From NCBI RefSeq assembly GCF_001005725.1, contig NZ_LBIC01000001.1:584501-648500 (forward strand): 64,000 nt of DNA. The letters are read 5' to 3'. Made by a program: the position numbers and the translations under genes. The stretch is from Sphingobium chungbukense (GTDB lineage Bacteria > Pseudomonadota > Alphaproteobacteria > Sphingomonadales > Sphingomonadaceae). A model generated the notes under the pieces. It searched no databases, was not told the DNA's origin, and was given only the letters and a program-made list of their open reading frames with translations. How positions within the stretch are numbered: position 1 is the stretch's first letter; each line of letters begins with the position of its first letter. Shown here piece by piece: positions 45,757 to 54,732 of the stretch.

Positions 45757-46937
45757 AGGCTTTCCGGCACCAGCAAGGTAGGCCTGGGCGTTGCAGCTGT
45801 CACGCTGGCGACCGTGGGGCCGTGCAGCTGCATGGCTTCCAGCAGAACCGCGTTCACCTTGTCGACGTCATAGACCTCCGCTGCCGTCTGCCGTGCCGCA
45901 CCGGCCATGGCCGCGACCAGCGCCGGATCGGCGATCAGCTTTTCCATGGCGGCCGCCAGCGCCGCCGCGTCGCGCGGCGGCACCAGCAGGCCGTTGACGC
46001 CTTCGTTGATCGGATCGCGGCAGCCCGGCATGTCGGTGGTGATGACCGGCCGCCCGGTCGCCAGAGCCTCCAGGATCGTGCGCGGCAATCCCTCGCGATA
46101 GAAGGAGGGCAGCACGAAGACATGGGCGGAGGCGAGGAAGGGCCGAACATCGCGCGTTTCGGGCAGGAACTCGATCAGCCCGGCGTCGCGCCAGCTTTGC
46201 AGGTCGGCGGCGGTATATCCGGTCGGATTTTCGGTTTCCGGCCGGGTCAGCAGCAGGAAGCGGACATCCTTGCGCCGCCGCCGCGTGATCCGCGCCGCCT
46301 CCACATATTCGCCCACCCCCTTGTCGCGCATCAGTCGTCCCATCATCAGGAAGGTGAAGGGGCCGTCGGGCAGGGGCCGCCGGGAGAAATGGCGAACGTC
46401 GACGCCTGAACCGGCGACCTGCATCACTCGTTGGCCGGGCGAGACGATGCCGCTTTCCAGCATCACGCGATGATCGTCGCTGTTGAAGACGAAGATGCAG
46501 CGGGCTCGGGCCACGCCCGCCCGGTACAGCCGCGATACGATGGTCCGCAACCATCGCCGCTCGGCCGCCTCCTCGCTGAAGACATAGCCAAGGCCGCTCA
46601 TGATCGCGAAATAGCGTGCGCCGACCAACCGCGCGGCCATGCCGCCATAGATGATCGGCTTTTGCGTATAGGCGACCACGACATCGGGCCGTTCGGCGCG
46701 CATCAGCCGGACATAATGGGCAAGGGTCCGGATATCGTGCAGCGGATTGGTGCCGGCCCGTGCCATCGGAGTCCGGCGGAAACGCACGCCCATGGCGGCG
46801 AGTTTCGCCACGACCTCCGGCTCCTCGTCGGGCGCGCAGGCGACGACATCATGTCCTTCGTCCACCATCCGCGCGATCAGGGCGCCCCGGAAATTGATCA
46901 GCGACCAGGACAGGCTGGACAGGATCACGATGTTCAT
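45753..46937 (-). CDS. GT4-family glycosyltransferase (PglA/WbpH-like)
   Basis: The 394-residue GT-B protein starts with ILSSLSWSLINFRGALI and has the donor-site motif LPSFYREGLPRTILEALATGRPVITTD. PglA-type enzymes add GalNAc to undecaprenyl-diphosphate-linked bacillosamine, and this protein lies directly before a PglC-like transferase, so it may add the second sugar. It is the first gene of the leftward operon glycosyltransferase, initiating transferase, formyltransferase, deacetylase, with 4-bp overlap to the next gene. The sugar specificity is not known. Confidence 0.88.
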   Translation of the reverse strand: MNIVILSSLSWSLINFRGALIARMVDEGHDVVACAPDEEPEVVAKLAAMGVRFRRTPMARAGTNPLHDIRTLAHYVRLMRAERPDVVVAYTQKPIIYGGMAARLVGARYFAIMSGLGYVFSEEAAERRWLRTIVSRLYRAGVARARCIFVFNSDDHRVMLESGIVSPGQRVMQVAGSGVDVRHFSRRPLPDGPFTFLMMGRLMRDKGVGEYVEAARITRRRRKDVRFLLLTRPETENPTGYTAADLQSWRDAGLIEFLPETRDVRPFLASAHVFVLPSFYREGLPRTILEALATGRPVITTDMPGCRDPINEGVNGLLVPPRDAAALAAAMEKLIADPALVAAMAGAARQTAAEVYDVDKVNAVLLEAMQLHGPTVASVTAATPRPTLLVPESL

Positions 46938-47254
46938 GGGTCCTCAGTCTCCCTCGAAGGAAGGAGGTATCACAGGGCGCGCCGCGACCCGGCGGTGCAT
47001 CGGTAGATTACCCGTTTGAGGCAGGAATGCGCGCGCCCGCGTCACCAGGTGCCCAGGTCCAGGCACCAATGAGAAAGGGACATAGCCATAAGGGGGACCG
47101 GTCCGCCCGCCGGGGCCGTTGGTGGGATAAAGGATAGTGACCGGTCGACCGATTACCGGAAACCGCCTGTTTCGATAGCTTTATGGCCACCGGTGGTTGG
47201 CGAGGGGCTGATGGTCCCCCGTTTTCCGCCGGATCATGGATCGGAGATATCGGG
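46938..47254. promoter_or_regulatory. Divergent promoter region of the two glycan operons
   Basis: The 317-bp gap separates the leftward glycosyltransferase operon from the rightward dehydratase operon. It contains an inverted repeat GGTGCC-N8-GGCACC (47048-47067) and a short palindrome CGGTCGACCG near 47141-47152, both possible operators. GGAG eight bases before 47255 marks the dehydratase start. No coding frame in the gap is convincing. Confidence 0.4.
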
Positions 47255-49405
47255 ATGCGGGACATCGCGCCAGCCAGTCAGGACGGAACGCCGATCGCGC
47301 CGGATGCGCCCCGCGTGCCCCTGCTGCTGCGGCTGGAGGCCATGGGGCGGACATTCGCGATGCAGAGCCCCACACGTTTTTGGGCGATGCGGCTCGCCAT
47401 CGTGCTGATGCTGGACGGGCTGATCATGCTCGGCAGCTTTGCGCTGTCGCGGCTCATCCTGTCCGACCTTGCCATGCCGCAGACCTTGTATGACCCCTGG
47501 TTCATGGCGCTGTTCGTCGGGGGCAATATGGCCGTGCTGTTCGCCATCGGCACCTATCGGCAAAGTTGGCGCTTCGTATCGATCGGCGATGCACTCTCGC
47601 TGGCGATCAGCCTGCTCGTCAGCGGCTGGCTGATCTGGATGATCACGGCGGGCCTGATCGCGCCGCAAAAGATGATGCGTGGGGTGATGACGATCTTCCT
47701 GACCGTCGACGTGCCGCTGACCGTCGCCCTGTTGCTCGCGGCCCGGTCGGTCAGGCGGGAATTGTTCAAGCATGTCCGATCGGCGCGCATGCGCCGGACC
47801 GTGCAGGCACGGCGGCGCATCCTGCTGCTGGGCGAACTCGACTGGGCGCGGGTGATGGCGGACCTGGTGCCGACAGATGCATCGGGCCTGGAGATTGTCG
47901 GCGTCATCTCCTTCGACGGGCATGACCGGCGGCTGAATCTCGGCGGCCTACCGATATTGGGGTCGCCCGACATGCTGCCGCAGATCGTCGCCGATCTCGA
48001 CCGGGCGGGGAAACGCCCGGTCAGCCTTGTGGTGCAGGAGAGCAGCGAACGGCTCGACCGGCAGCAGATCCTGCGCATCGCCAGCCTGGCCGAGCAGGAA
48101 AATCTGGTCGTCTCGCGTTTCCGCAATCCCTGGACCAGCGCCCAGCCTCTGAACGGAGCGATGCATGGCGATCGCATGGCGATCGAGAAGATGCCGTTGG
48201 CGGAACTGCTCGGCCGGCCGGAAATCACCGTGCAGCACAGCTATCTCGAACGCGTCGTCACCGGTGCGCGGATTCTGGTGACGGGGGCGGGGGGAACGAT
48301 CGGCGGCGAACTGGTGCGTCAGCTCGCTTATTATGCGCCGGTCGAGATCGTGCTGCTCGATCACAGCGAATATAATCTCTATGCCATAGAGATGGAGGCG
48401 CGGGAGAAATTCCCCCACGTCCGCTTCCATGCCGAACTCTGCTCGATCCGCCAGCGTCCTGCGCTCTGGCAGGTGTTCGAGCGGCGTCGGCCGGAGATCG
48501 TCTTCCACGCCGCCGCCTTGAAGCATGTGCCGATGGTGGAGGCCAATCCCTGTGCGGGCGTCCATACGAACGTCCTGGGCACCCGCAACGTGGCCGACGC
48601 CGTCTGCGAGTTCGAAGCCCGCGCGATGATCCAGGTGTCGACCGACAAGGCGGTCAATCCCGTCGGCCTGATGGGCGCGACCAAGCGGCTGGGCGAGCTT
48701 TACTGTCAGGCGCTCGACCTGATCGGCAGTTGCGATCCCGACAGCCCGCGCTTCCTGACGGTGCGCTTCGGCAACGTGCTGGGGTCCAGCGGATCGTTGA
48801 TCCCGCTGTTCCAGCAGCAACTGGCGAACGGCAAGCCGCTGACCGTCACCCATCCGGATATCGAGCGCTTCTTCATGACGGTGCAGGAGGCGGTGTTGCT
48901 GATCCTGCAAAGCAGCGCCCGCGCGCTGGAGACCGATTCGGAACGCGGCACCATCTTCGTCCTCGACATGGGCGAGCCCGTGAAGATCGTCGAGATCGCC
49001 CGCCGCGTCATCCGCATGGCCGGGCTGCGACCGGAGATCGACGTGCCGATCAAGTTCATCGGTCTTCGTCCCGGCGAAAAGCTGTTCGAGGAACTGTTCG
49101 ACACGTCGGAGGACAAGATCGAAAGCGCCATTCCCGGCATCTTCGAGGCCATGCCCTCGCCGATCCCGCTGGAATTGCTGGTGGAAGGATTCGGCCAGCT
49201 CGCCCGGCTGATCGCCGCGGGAGATGCGGATGAGCTGGTGCGGCTGACCCATGAGATGGTCGCGGCCTCGGCCAGTTCGCGCTGGGCCGAGATATTGCGG
49301 CGGCTGGCGGCGGAAAGTTCCGACACGCTGTTGATGATGCCGCGGCCGGTGGAAAGCCAGGCCGTGCTGCCTTCGGCCCCGCCTCTGCCGCGCGACGTCG
49401 CCTGA
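47255..49405 (+). CDS. PglF/WbpM/CapD-type nucleotide-sugar 4,6-dehydratase, membrane-anchored
   Basis: The 716-residue protein has four N-terminal membrane helices (about residues 40-190), a CoA-binding-like middle domain and a C-terminal short-chain dehydratase domain with GAGGTIGGEL near residue 345. The active-site segment is STDKAVNPVGLMGATKR, where a methionine replaces the usual catalytic tyrosine as in PglF/FlaA1. It should make UDP-4-keto-6-deoxy-HexNAc. The DegT aminotransferase gene follows after 12 bp, forming a pair for a 4-amino-4,6-dideoxy sugar. The ATG at 47255 was chosen for its GGAG site. Confidence 0.9.
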   Translation: MRDIAPASQDGTPIAPDAPRVPLLLRLEAMGRTFAMQSPTRFWAMRLAIVLMLDGLIMLGSFALSRLILSDLAMPQTLYDPWFMALFVGGNMAVLFAIGTYRQSWRFVSIGDALSLAISLLVSGWLIWMITAGLIAPQKMMRGVMTIFLTVDVPLTVALLLAARSVRRELFKHVRSARMRRTVQARRRILLLGELDWARVMADLVPTDASGLEIVGVISFDGHDRRLNLGGLPILGSPDMLPQIVADLDRAGKRPVSLVVQESSERLDRQQILRIASLAEQENLVVSRFRNPWTSAQPLNGAMHGDRMAIEKMPLAELLGRPEITVQHSYLERVVTGARILVTGAGGTIGGELVRQLAYYAPVEIVLLDHSEYNLYAIEMEAREKFPHVRFHAELCSIRQRPALWQVFERRRPEIVFHAAALKHVPMVEANPCAGVHTNVLGTRNVADAVCEFEARAMIQVSTDKAVNPVGLMGATKRLGELYCQALDLIGSCDPDSPRFLTVRFGNVLGSSGSLIPLFQQQLANGKPLTVTHPDIERFFMTVQEAVLLILQSSARALETDSERGTIFVLDMGEPVKIVEIARRVIRMAGLRPEIDVPIKFIGLRPGEKLFEELFDTSEDKIESAIPGIFEAMPSPIPLELLVEGFGQLARLIAAGDADELVRLTHEMVAASASSRWAEILRRLAAESSDTLLMMPRPVESQAVLPSAPPLPRDVA

Positions 49406-49417
49406 TTCTGGGAGACC

Positions 49418-50641
49418 ATGATGCAAGCCGCACCTGCCCAAGCCGCCATCCCGCTTCACCTCAGCCCACTCGACAATCCGCAGTTGCGCTGGCCGCAGCA
49501 CGAGGCGGACGAGGTGGCGGCGGTGGTGCGCATTCTCGAAACCGGCCGGGTCAATTCGATGATCCATGGCGAGCAGACCCGGATGTTCGAGGCGGAGTTC
49601 GCGGCCTTTTGCGGGGTTCCCCATGCCATCGCCGTCAGCAATGGCACGGTCGCGCTGGAACTGGCTCTCAGGGCTCTGGAAATCGGGCCAGGGGATGAAG
49701 TCATCCTGCCGTCGCGCAGCTTCTTCGCCAGCGCCGCCTGCATCGTCGCGGTGGGTGCGACGCCGGTCTTTGCCGACATCGACCCGGTCAGCAACGCGAT
49801 TGATCCGCAGTCCGCGCGCCGAATGCTGACGGCGCGAAGCCGTGCGATCCTGTGCGTGCATCTGGCGGGGTGGCCCTGCGACATGAAGGCGCTGCGGGCC
49901 TTGGCCGACGAGAGGGGGCTGTGGTTGATCGAGGATTGCGCCCAGGCTCATGGAGCGACCCTGCATGGCCGCCCGGTCGGTGGCTTCGGCGATGCCGCAG
50001 CTTTCTCTTTCTGCACCGACAAGATCATGTCGACCGGCGGGGAGGGGGGCATGGTCCTGCTGCGCGACGAAGCCCGTTGGAAACGCGCCTGGGCCTATAA
50101 GGACCATGGCAAGAATCCGGACAAATATTTCAGCCCCCCGACCGCCAGGGGCTTCCGCTATCTGCACGACAGTTTCGGCAGCAATTGGCGCATGACCGAG
50201 ATGCAGGCCGCTATCGGCCGGGCGCAGTTGGTCAAGCTGCCCACATGGCTCGCCCGCCGTCGTCGCAATGCGGAGGTGCTGATGGCCCTGTTGAACAACG
50301 ATCCGGCAGTCGAGGTGCCGCCAATTCCGGATCATATCGGCCATGCCTTCTATCGGCTCTACGTCACCGTCGCGGCCGACAGGCTGGACGAGGCGGGGAC
50401 GGCGCCGATCATCGATCGCATGGCGCGTATGGGCATGCCGGTCGGCAGCGGTTCCTGCGCCGACATGACGCGGGAGGCCGCCTTCGCGGCGGTCGACGTG
50501 CGCCGCGACGGCACGCTGCCGGTGGCGCAGGATATGGGCCGTCGCAGCATCGCCTTTCCGGTCGACCATCTGCTGGACGAAAACGACATGCACCGTCTCG
50601 CCAACTGCCTGGAAATCGCGATGGCCGAGCTGGGATCCTGA
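49418..50641 (+). CDS. DegT/DnrJ/EryC1/StrS-family sugar aminotransferase
   Basis: The 407-residue PLP enzyme carries the lysine that binds PLP at residue 202 in FCTDKIMSTGGEGG. It also has SNGTVALELALRAL for phosphate binding and IEDCAQAHGA with the pyridine-binding aspartate. These enzymes transaminate nucleotide keto-sugars. Coming directly after the PglF-like dehydratase, it probably makes a UDP-4-amino sugar (PglE/WbpE-like). The acetyltransferase needed for bacillosamine is not visible; the formyltransferase elsewhere in the locus could modify the same amino group. Confidence 0.9.
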   Translation: MMQAAPAQAAIPLHLSPLDNPQLRWPQHEADEVAAVVRILETGRVNSMIHGEQTRMFEAEFAAFCGVPHAIAVSNGTVALELALRALEIGPGDEVILPSRSFFASAACIVAVGATPVFADIDPVSNAIDPQSARRMLTARSRAILCVHLAGWPCDMKALRALADERGLWLIEDCAQAHGATLHGRPVGGFGDAAAFSFCTDKIMSTGGEGGMVLLRDEARWKRAWAYKDHGKNPDKYFSPPTARGFRYLHDSFGSNWRMTEMQAAIGRAQLVKLPTWLARRRRNAEVLMALLNNDPAVEVPPIPDHIGHAFYRLYVTVAADRLDEAGTAPIIDRMARMGMPVGSGSCADMTREAAFAAVDVRRDGTLPVAQDMGRRSIAFPVDHLLDENDMHRLANCLEIAMAELGS

Positions 50642-50660
50642 CGAAAGAGGACAGAAGATA

Positions 50661-51500
50661 ATGAACGACCGCCTCCCGCATTTCGTTATCATCGGTGCCG
50701 TGAAGGGCGCGACGACCTGGATCCACAACCAGCTTCAGGACAATTCGGCGATCTACCTGCCTGCGCCCGAGCCGCATTTCTTCAGCCAGGATCATGCGCG
50801 TGGCCTCGACCATTATCGCCGCTTTTTCGATGGGGCGCGGCCGGATCAGATATTGGGGGAAAAGTCCGCCGACTATCTCGCCCATCCCGATGCCGCCGCG
50901 CGCCTCGCCGCCGCCCTGCCGGATGCGCGTCTGGTGGTGCAACTGCGCAACCCGGTCGACCGTGCCTATTCCGATTACAAGATGCTGTTCCGCCGCGGCA
51001 CCGTGACCAAGGGGCCGGAACATTATCTGGATGGCCGTCCGAATGACCAGCCGCGTTTCCTGGAGGACGGCCTCTACGCCCGGCACCTGCGCCGCTGGCT
51101 CGGCCATTTCGACGCGGAGCAGATCAAGGTCCTCCTGTTCGAGGAGGTGAAGGCCGCGCCGGAAGCCGCCGTTGCCATCGTCAGCGATCATATCGGCGCG
51201 CCTTGCCATTATTCGACCCAGGTGGGGGCCGACCCGCGCAACGACAGTAGTGAGCGTTTCCTGCCGCTGCCCGTCCGCACCGCGCTCGCGCCGTTGAAGG
51301 AAGCGGTTCGCCCCTTGCGCGGTCACCCGATGTTCGAACGGGTGCGGGGGGTGTTCGCACGCCAGATCGCCTACCCGCCGCTGCCCGCCGCGCTCCGCCA
51401 GCGCATGGTCGACTATTATGCCAGCGACATCGCGGATCTGGAGGTCCTGATCGGCCGTGACCTCGACCATTGGAAGCGGGACCGGCGGCTGGCGGCCTGA
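50661..51500 (+). CDS. Sulfotransferase family protein (2), heparan-sulfate-type
   Basis: The 279-residue protein has the P-loop-like IIGAVKGATTWI that binds the 5'-phosphosulfate of PAPS and the 3'-phosphate motif QLRNPVDRAYSDYKM, as in NodH/heparan sulfotransferases. The basic residue and glycine pattern resembles that used on carbohydrate acceptors. It lies 19 bp behind the DegT gene with AGAGGACAGAAGA before the ATG. It probably sulfates the repeat unit. It is distinct in sequence from the other two sulfotransferases of the locus. Confidence 0.88.
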   Translation: MNDRLPHFVIIGAVKGATTWIHNQLQDNSAIYLPAPEPHFFSQDHARGLDHYRRFFDGARPDQILGEKSADYLAHPDAAARLAAALPDARLVVQLRNPVDRAYSDYKMLFRRGTVTKGPEHYLDGRPNDQPRFLEDGLYARHLRRWLGHFDAEQIKVLLFEEVKAAPEAAVAIVSDHIGAPCHYSTQVGADPRNDSSERFLPLPVRTALAPLKEAVRPLRGHPMFERVRGVFARQIAYPPLPAALRQRMVDYYASDIADLEVLIGRDLDHWKRDRRLAA

Positions 51501-51660
51501 ATCGCGGGCCGCGTGTGGCCATCCGCCCACCCCCCCTTTGAGTCACCCCGAAAGCGGTGTCCGCCTCGCTCCTTTTTGCTGGGTCGTGATCCGTTATTGC
51601 CTGCGCTTGAATCAGCCGAAGGGCTTAAACTTCCGCTCATCCAATCGAGAGGGGACGCAG

Positions 51661-52236
51661 ATGCGCAACCGGCTTTATCATGGTCTTTTCCTTGGCCTTT
51701 TTGCCGTGACGGCGGCCTGCTCCGGCGGGCCTTCGGGCCTTGCCAGCCTGCCGCCGGCCCCGACCGTCGCCTATCGGCTGGGGGCGGGCGATGAGGTGCG
51801 CGTGGCTATTCCCGGCCTTACCGCCGAGGATCCGGGCAGCAGCAGCTATACGATCAACGATCGGGGCCAGATTTCCCTGCCGATCCTGGGCGACGTCGAT
51901 GCCAGCGGCAAGACGGTGCCCGAATTGCAGCTCAGTATCGCCCAGCAACTCACCCAGCGCCAGTTGCTCAACGCCCCCACGGTCAGCGTCCAGCCGGTCA
52001 GGCTGCGTCCCTTCTATGTGCTGGGTGAGGTGAAGAGTCCCGGCGAATATCAGTATCGCGCCGGCATGTCGGTGCTGGCGGCGGTCTCGGTCGCGGGCGG
52101 TTACACCTTCCGGGCGGAGCAGGGCAACGTCGCCATCACCCGCATGGTCGACGGCCGTCAGGTCGTGGGCCGGGCCAGCGAGCGCGACATGATCCAACCA
52201 GGCGACACGGTCCGTATCTATGAGAAGTGGTTCTGA
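51661..52236 (+). CDS. Wza-like polysaccharide export lipoprotein
   Basis: The 191-residue protein has a lipoprotein signal (VTAAC lipobox near residue 20) followed by a polysaccharide export (Poly_export) domain (YRLGAGDEVRVAIPG) and one SLBB-like domain (PFYVLGEVKSPGEYQYR). It is shorter than E. coli Wza (one SLBB region, no terminal helix ring), as is typical for short alphaproteobacterial export proteins. It likely works with the downstream beta-barrel as the outer-membrane exit. GAGGGG precedes the ATG at 51661; the frame is open further upstream without conservation. The next gene overlaps it by one base. Confidence 0.88.
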   Translation: MRNRLYHGLFLGLFAVTAACSGGPSGLASLPPAPTVAYRLGAGDEVRVAIPGLTAEDPGSSSYTINDRGQISLPILGDVDASGKTVPELQLSIAQQLTQRQLLNAPTVSVQPVRLRPFYVLGEVKSPGEYQYRAGMSVLAAVSVAGGYTFRAEQGNVAITRMVDGRQVVGRASERDMIQPGDTVRIYEKWF

Positions 52237-53462
52237 TGCGCGGCATGGCTTCGGGCGCCGCTGCGGCGTTCCTGTTGACCCTCGGCGTCCGTCCGGCATT
52301 GGCGCAGGACCTCCAGTCGCCCACATCCGCGCTGGATGCGCCCGAAGCGCTGTTCGTGCCCACGCCGTTGACGCTGGGCGGTGCGACGGTGGAGATCGGC
52401 GGCATCGCGCGGATCGAATATGACAGCAATATCTACGCCCAGGCCTTTGGCGAGAAGGATGATTTCCGTGCCGTCCTGCGCCCTTATGTCGAATTGAACC
52501 GGAAGGGCGGCGCAATCGACCTCACCGCCCGCGCGGAGGGCGATTTCCGTCGCTATTTCCAATATGGCAGCGAAAATGCGGAAGGCGGCAAGGTCGCCGC
52601 CGGTGTCGACTGGGCGCCCTCCACTTCGGACAAGCTGTCGGCGGATGCCAGTTGGCAGCATATCATAGAGGATCGCGGCGAACCGGAAGGCAACACCCAA
52701 CCGTCGATCGGCCCGCGCGAACTCAACGCGCTGGAGGGGGAACTGGGCTATACGCATCAGGGCGCCCGGATCGGCTTCATGCTGCGGGGCACGGCTTCGC
52801 GTTTCCGCTACACCAAGGCGATCGATGACAATCGTGATCTCGACAATCTGGGCGCGCTGGCACGCGTGATGCTGCGCGTGTCGCCACTCATGAACGGTTT
52901 TGTCGAAGGCTTTGTGTCGAAGCGCGATTTCCGCCAGGTGCCGCAAACAGGTGAATTGAACCGGGATTCACGCACCTATGGCGGGCGCGCGGGCATTGCG
53001 ATCGATCCCGGTGGCACGATCAGGGGGGAGGCGGCCGTCGGCGTCTATCGCTTCGATCCCAGGGACAGCCGGATCGATGCGCGGACCCGCCTGTCGGCGC
53101 AGGTCGGCCTCGTCTATTCGCCCCAGCCGCGGACGGCGTTGACGCTGGACGGCTTCATCGGCAATGTCGCCACCTATCGGACCGGCGTGCAGTCGCGCGA
53201 GGATATGCGCTTCCGGCTAGGCGTGTCGCAGGAAATCCGCCACAATCTGCGCGGTGAACTGGGTCTGGTCTATCGCCGCAGCAAATATTTCGGCACTGGG
53301 CTTACCGAGAAAATCTATGGCGTGACGGGCGAACTGGAATATGCGCTCAACCGCCGCATCGCCCTGGCGGCGACGGCCCGCTGGTCGAAGCGCAACAGCA
53401 CGGACCCGCTGGACGATTATGACCGCACCCGTGCCGGGCTGGAGCTGCGGCTCCATTATTGA
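52236..53462 (+). CDS. Outer-membrane beta-barrel protein of the polysaccharide locus
   Basis: The 408-residue protein has a signal peptide ending PALA before QDLQS and then many alternating amphipathic strands (for example EIGGIARIEYDSNIYA, GQGTELRLHY-like ends). It matches the beta-barrel family (BBP2) found next to polysaccharide exporters such as the sphingan GelF/GumB group. It probably forms or stabilises the outer-membrane passage for the polymer. It is coupled to the Wza-like gene through a one-base stop/start overlap. Its exact role is inferred from context. Confidence 0.78.
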   Translation: MRGMASGAAAAFLLTLGVRPALAQDLQSPTSALDAPEALFVPTPLTLGGATVEIGGIARIEYDSNIYAQAFGEKDDFRAVLRPYVELNRKGGAIDLTARAEGDFRRYFQYGSENAEGGKVAAGVDWAPSTSDKLSADASWQHIIEDRGEPEGNTQPSIGPRELNALEGELGYTHQGARIGFMLRGTASRFRYTKAIDDNRDLDNLGALARVMLRVSPLMNGFVEGFVSKRDFRQVPQTGELNRDSRTYGGRAGIAIDPGGTIRGEAAVGVYRFDPRDSRIDARTRLSAQVGLVYSPQPRTALTLDGFIGNVATYRTGVQSREDMRFRLGVSQEIRHNLRGELGLVYRRSKYFGTGLTEKIYGVTGELEYALNRRIALAATARWSKRNSTDPLDDYDRTRAGLELRLHY

Positions 53463-53595
53463 CCTTGCCCTCGTCCCAAGCGGGGACGGCGGCACCCAAA
53501 GAGGCAGGCCCTAACCCCTTCGCGCAATGGACTTGGGGTGGCGCGGCGCGGACACTCACCGGCGTAACAGCGTGATTATACAGGACTCCGCCGCC

Positions 53596-54732
53596 ATGCT
53601 GGTAAGGGCATCCAGGCCACCCAATGTCGCATTCGTCCTTCCCGGGCTGGGTGCGGGCGGGTCGGAACATATTGTCAGCCTGCTCTGCAACCATTGCGCG
53701 GCCCAGGGCTGGGCCGTCACCCTGATCGCGTTCGAGGACCCGTCGACCGCTCCCTATTACCCCCATCATTCCGATGTGCGGATCATCCGTCTGGGGATGA
53801 AGTCGCGCCGGCGCGCGGCGGCGTCGGGCATGCTGGCGATGGTGCGCCGGCTGCAACTGCTCAAGCAGGCGTTGAAGCGGGTCCGGCCCGAACTGGTGGT
53901 GAGCTTCCTCACCCGCACCAATATCCTGTCGGTCCTTGCCGCCCGCCCGCTTGGCATTCCGGTGATCGTGTCGGAACGCAACAATCCTGCACTCCAGCGC
54001 GTCGGGCCGATCTGGGACCGGTTGCGGCGGATGACCTATCCACGGGCCGTCGGTCTCGTCACCATGACGCAGGGAGCGATGGACTGGTTCACCGCGGCCA
54101 TGGACGTGAAGGGCTGGGTCATCCCCAACCCGGTGCCCCCCGCGATCGGTTTGGCAGAGCGCCGCCCAGAAGGACGGATCATCGGCGCCGTCGGCCGGTT
54201 GGTGCCGCAAAAGGGCTTCGACCTGCTGCTTGCCGCCTTTGCCCGCGCGGCCCCGCGCATTCCCGACTGGAAGCTGGTGATCTGGGGCGAGGGGCCGGAA
54301 CGCGCCGCGCTGGAGCGACAGCGCGATCGCCTTGGTCTTGCAGAGCGTGTCAGCTTGCCCGGCGTTACCCGGCATCCGGGCGAGTGGATCGGCGAGACCG
54401 ACCTGTTCGTTCTCTCTTCCCGCTACGAGGGGTGGGGCATCGTCGTGGGCGAAGCCATGGGCGCGGGCCTGCCGGTGATCGCCTTCGACTGCCAGTGGGG
54501 ACCGGCCGAAATGATCGAGCATGGGGTGAGCGGCCTGCTGGTGGCCAATGGCGACAGCGCCGCGCTGGGCGACGCCGTCGCTTCGCTCTGCAACGACGCG
54601 CCGCGCCGCATGGCGCTGGGTGACGGAGCCCGGCGGCGCATGGCGACGTTCGGGCATGACCAGGTGCTCGCCCGCTGGCAGTCGGTCATCGTCGCTGTTC
54701 TGGATCATCATCGCGTGAGGGTTGGATCATGA
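53596..54732 (+). CDS. GT4-family glycosyltransferase
   Basis: The 378-residue GT-B protein has the donor loop GLGAGGSEHIVS near the N-terminus and the C-terminal motif SRYEGWGIVVGEAMGAGLPVIAFD (E-x7-E). It belongs with the retaining GT4 enzymes that build repeat units. The ATG at 53596 was preferred because the conserved strand starts soon after; the frame is also open from 53527. The downstream sulfotransferase overlaps its stop by 4 bp, so the sugar it adds may be the one later sulfated. Confidence 0.85.
   Translation: MLVRASRPPNVAFVLPGLGAGGSEHIVSLLCNHCAAQGWAVTLIAFEDPSTAPYYPHHSDVRIIRLGMKSRRRAAASGMLAMVRRLQLLKQALKRVRPELVVSFLTRTNILSVLAARPLGIPVIVSERNNPALQRVGPIWDRLRRMTYPRAVGLVTMTQGAMDWFTAAMDVKGWVIPNPVPPAIGLAERRPEGRIIGAVGRLVPQKGFDLLLAAFARAAPRIPDWKLVIWGEGPERAALERQRDRLGLAERVSLPGVTRHPGEWIGETDLFVLSSRYEGWGIVVGEAMGAGLPVIAFDCQWGPAEMIEHGVSGLLVANGDSAALGDAVASLCNDAPRRMALGDGARRRMATFGHDQVLARWQSVIVAVLDHHRVRVGS

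Noticed and set aside
47948..50728. A 926-codon minus-strand frame across the dehydratase and aminotransferase genes
   Set aside because: It spans two well-supported genes on the other strand and has low-complexity composition.
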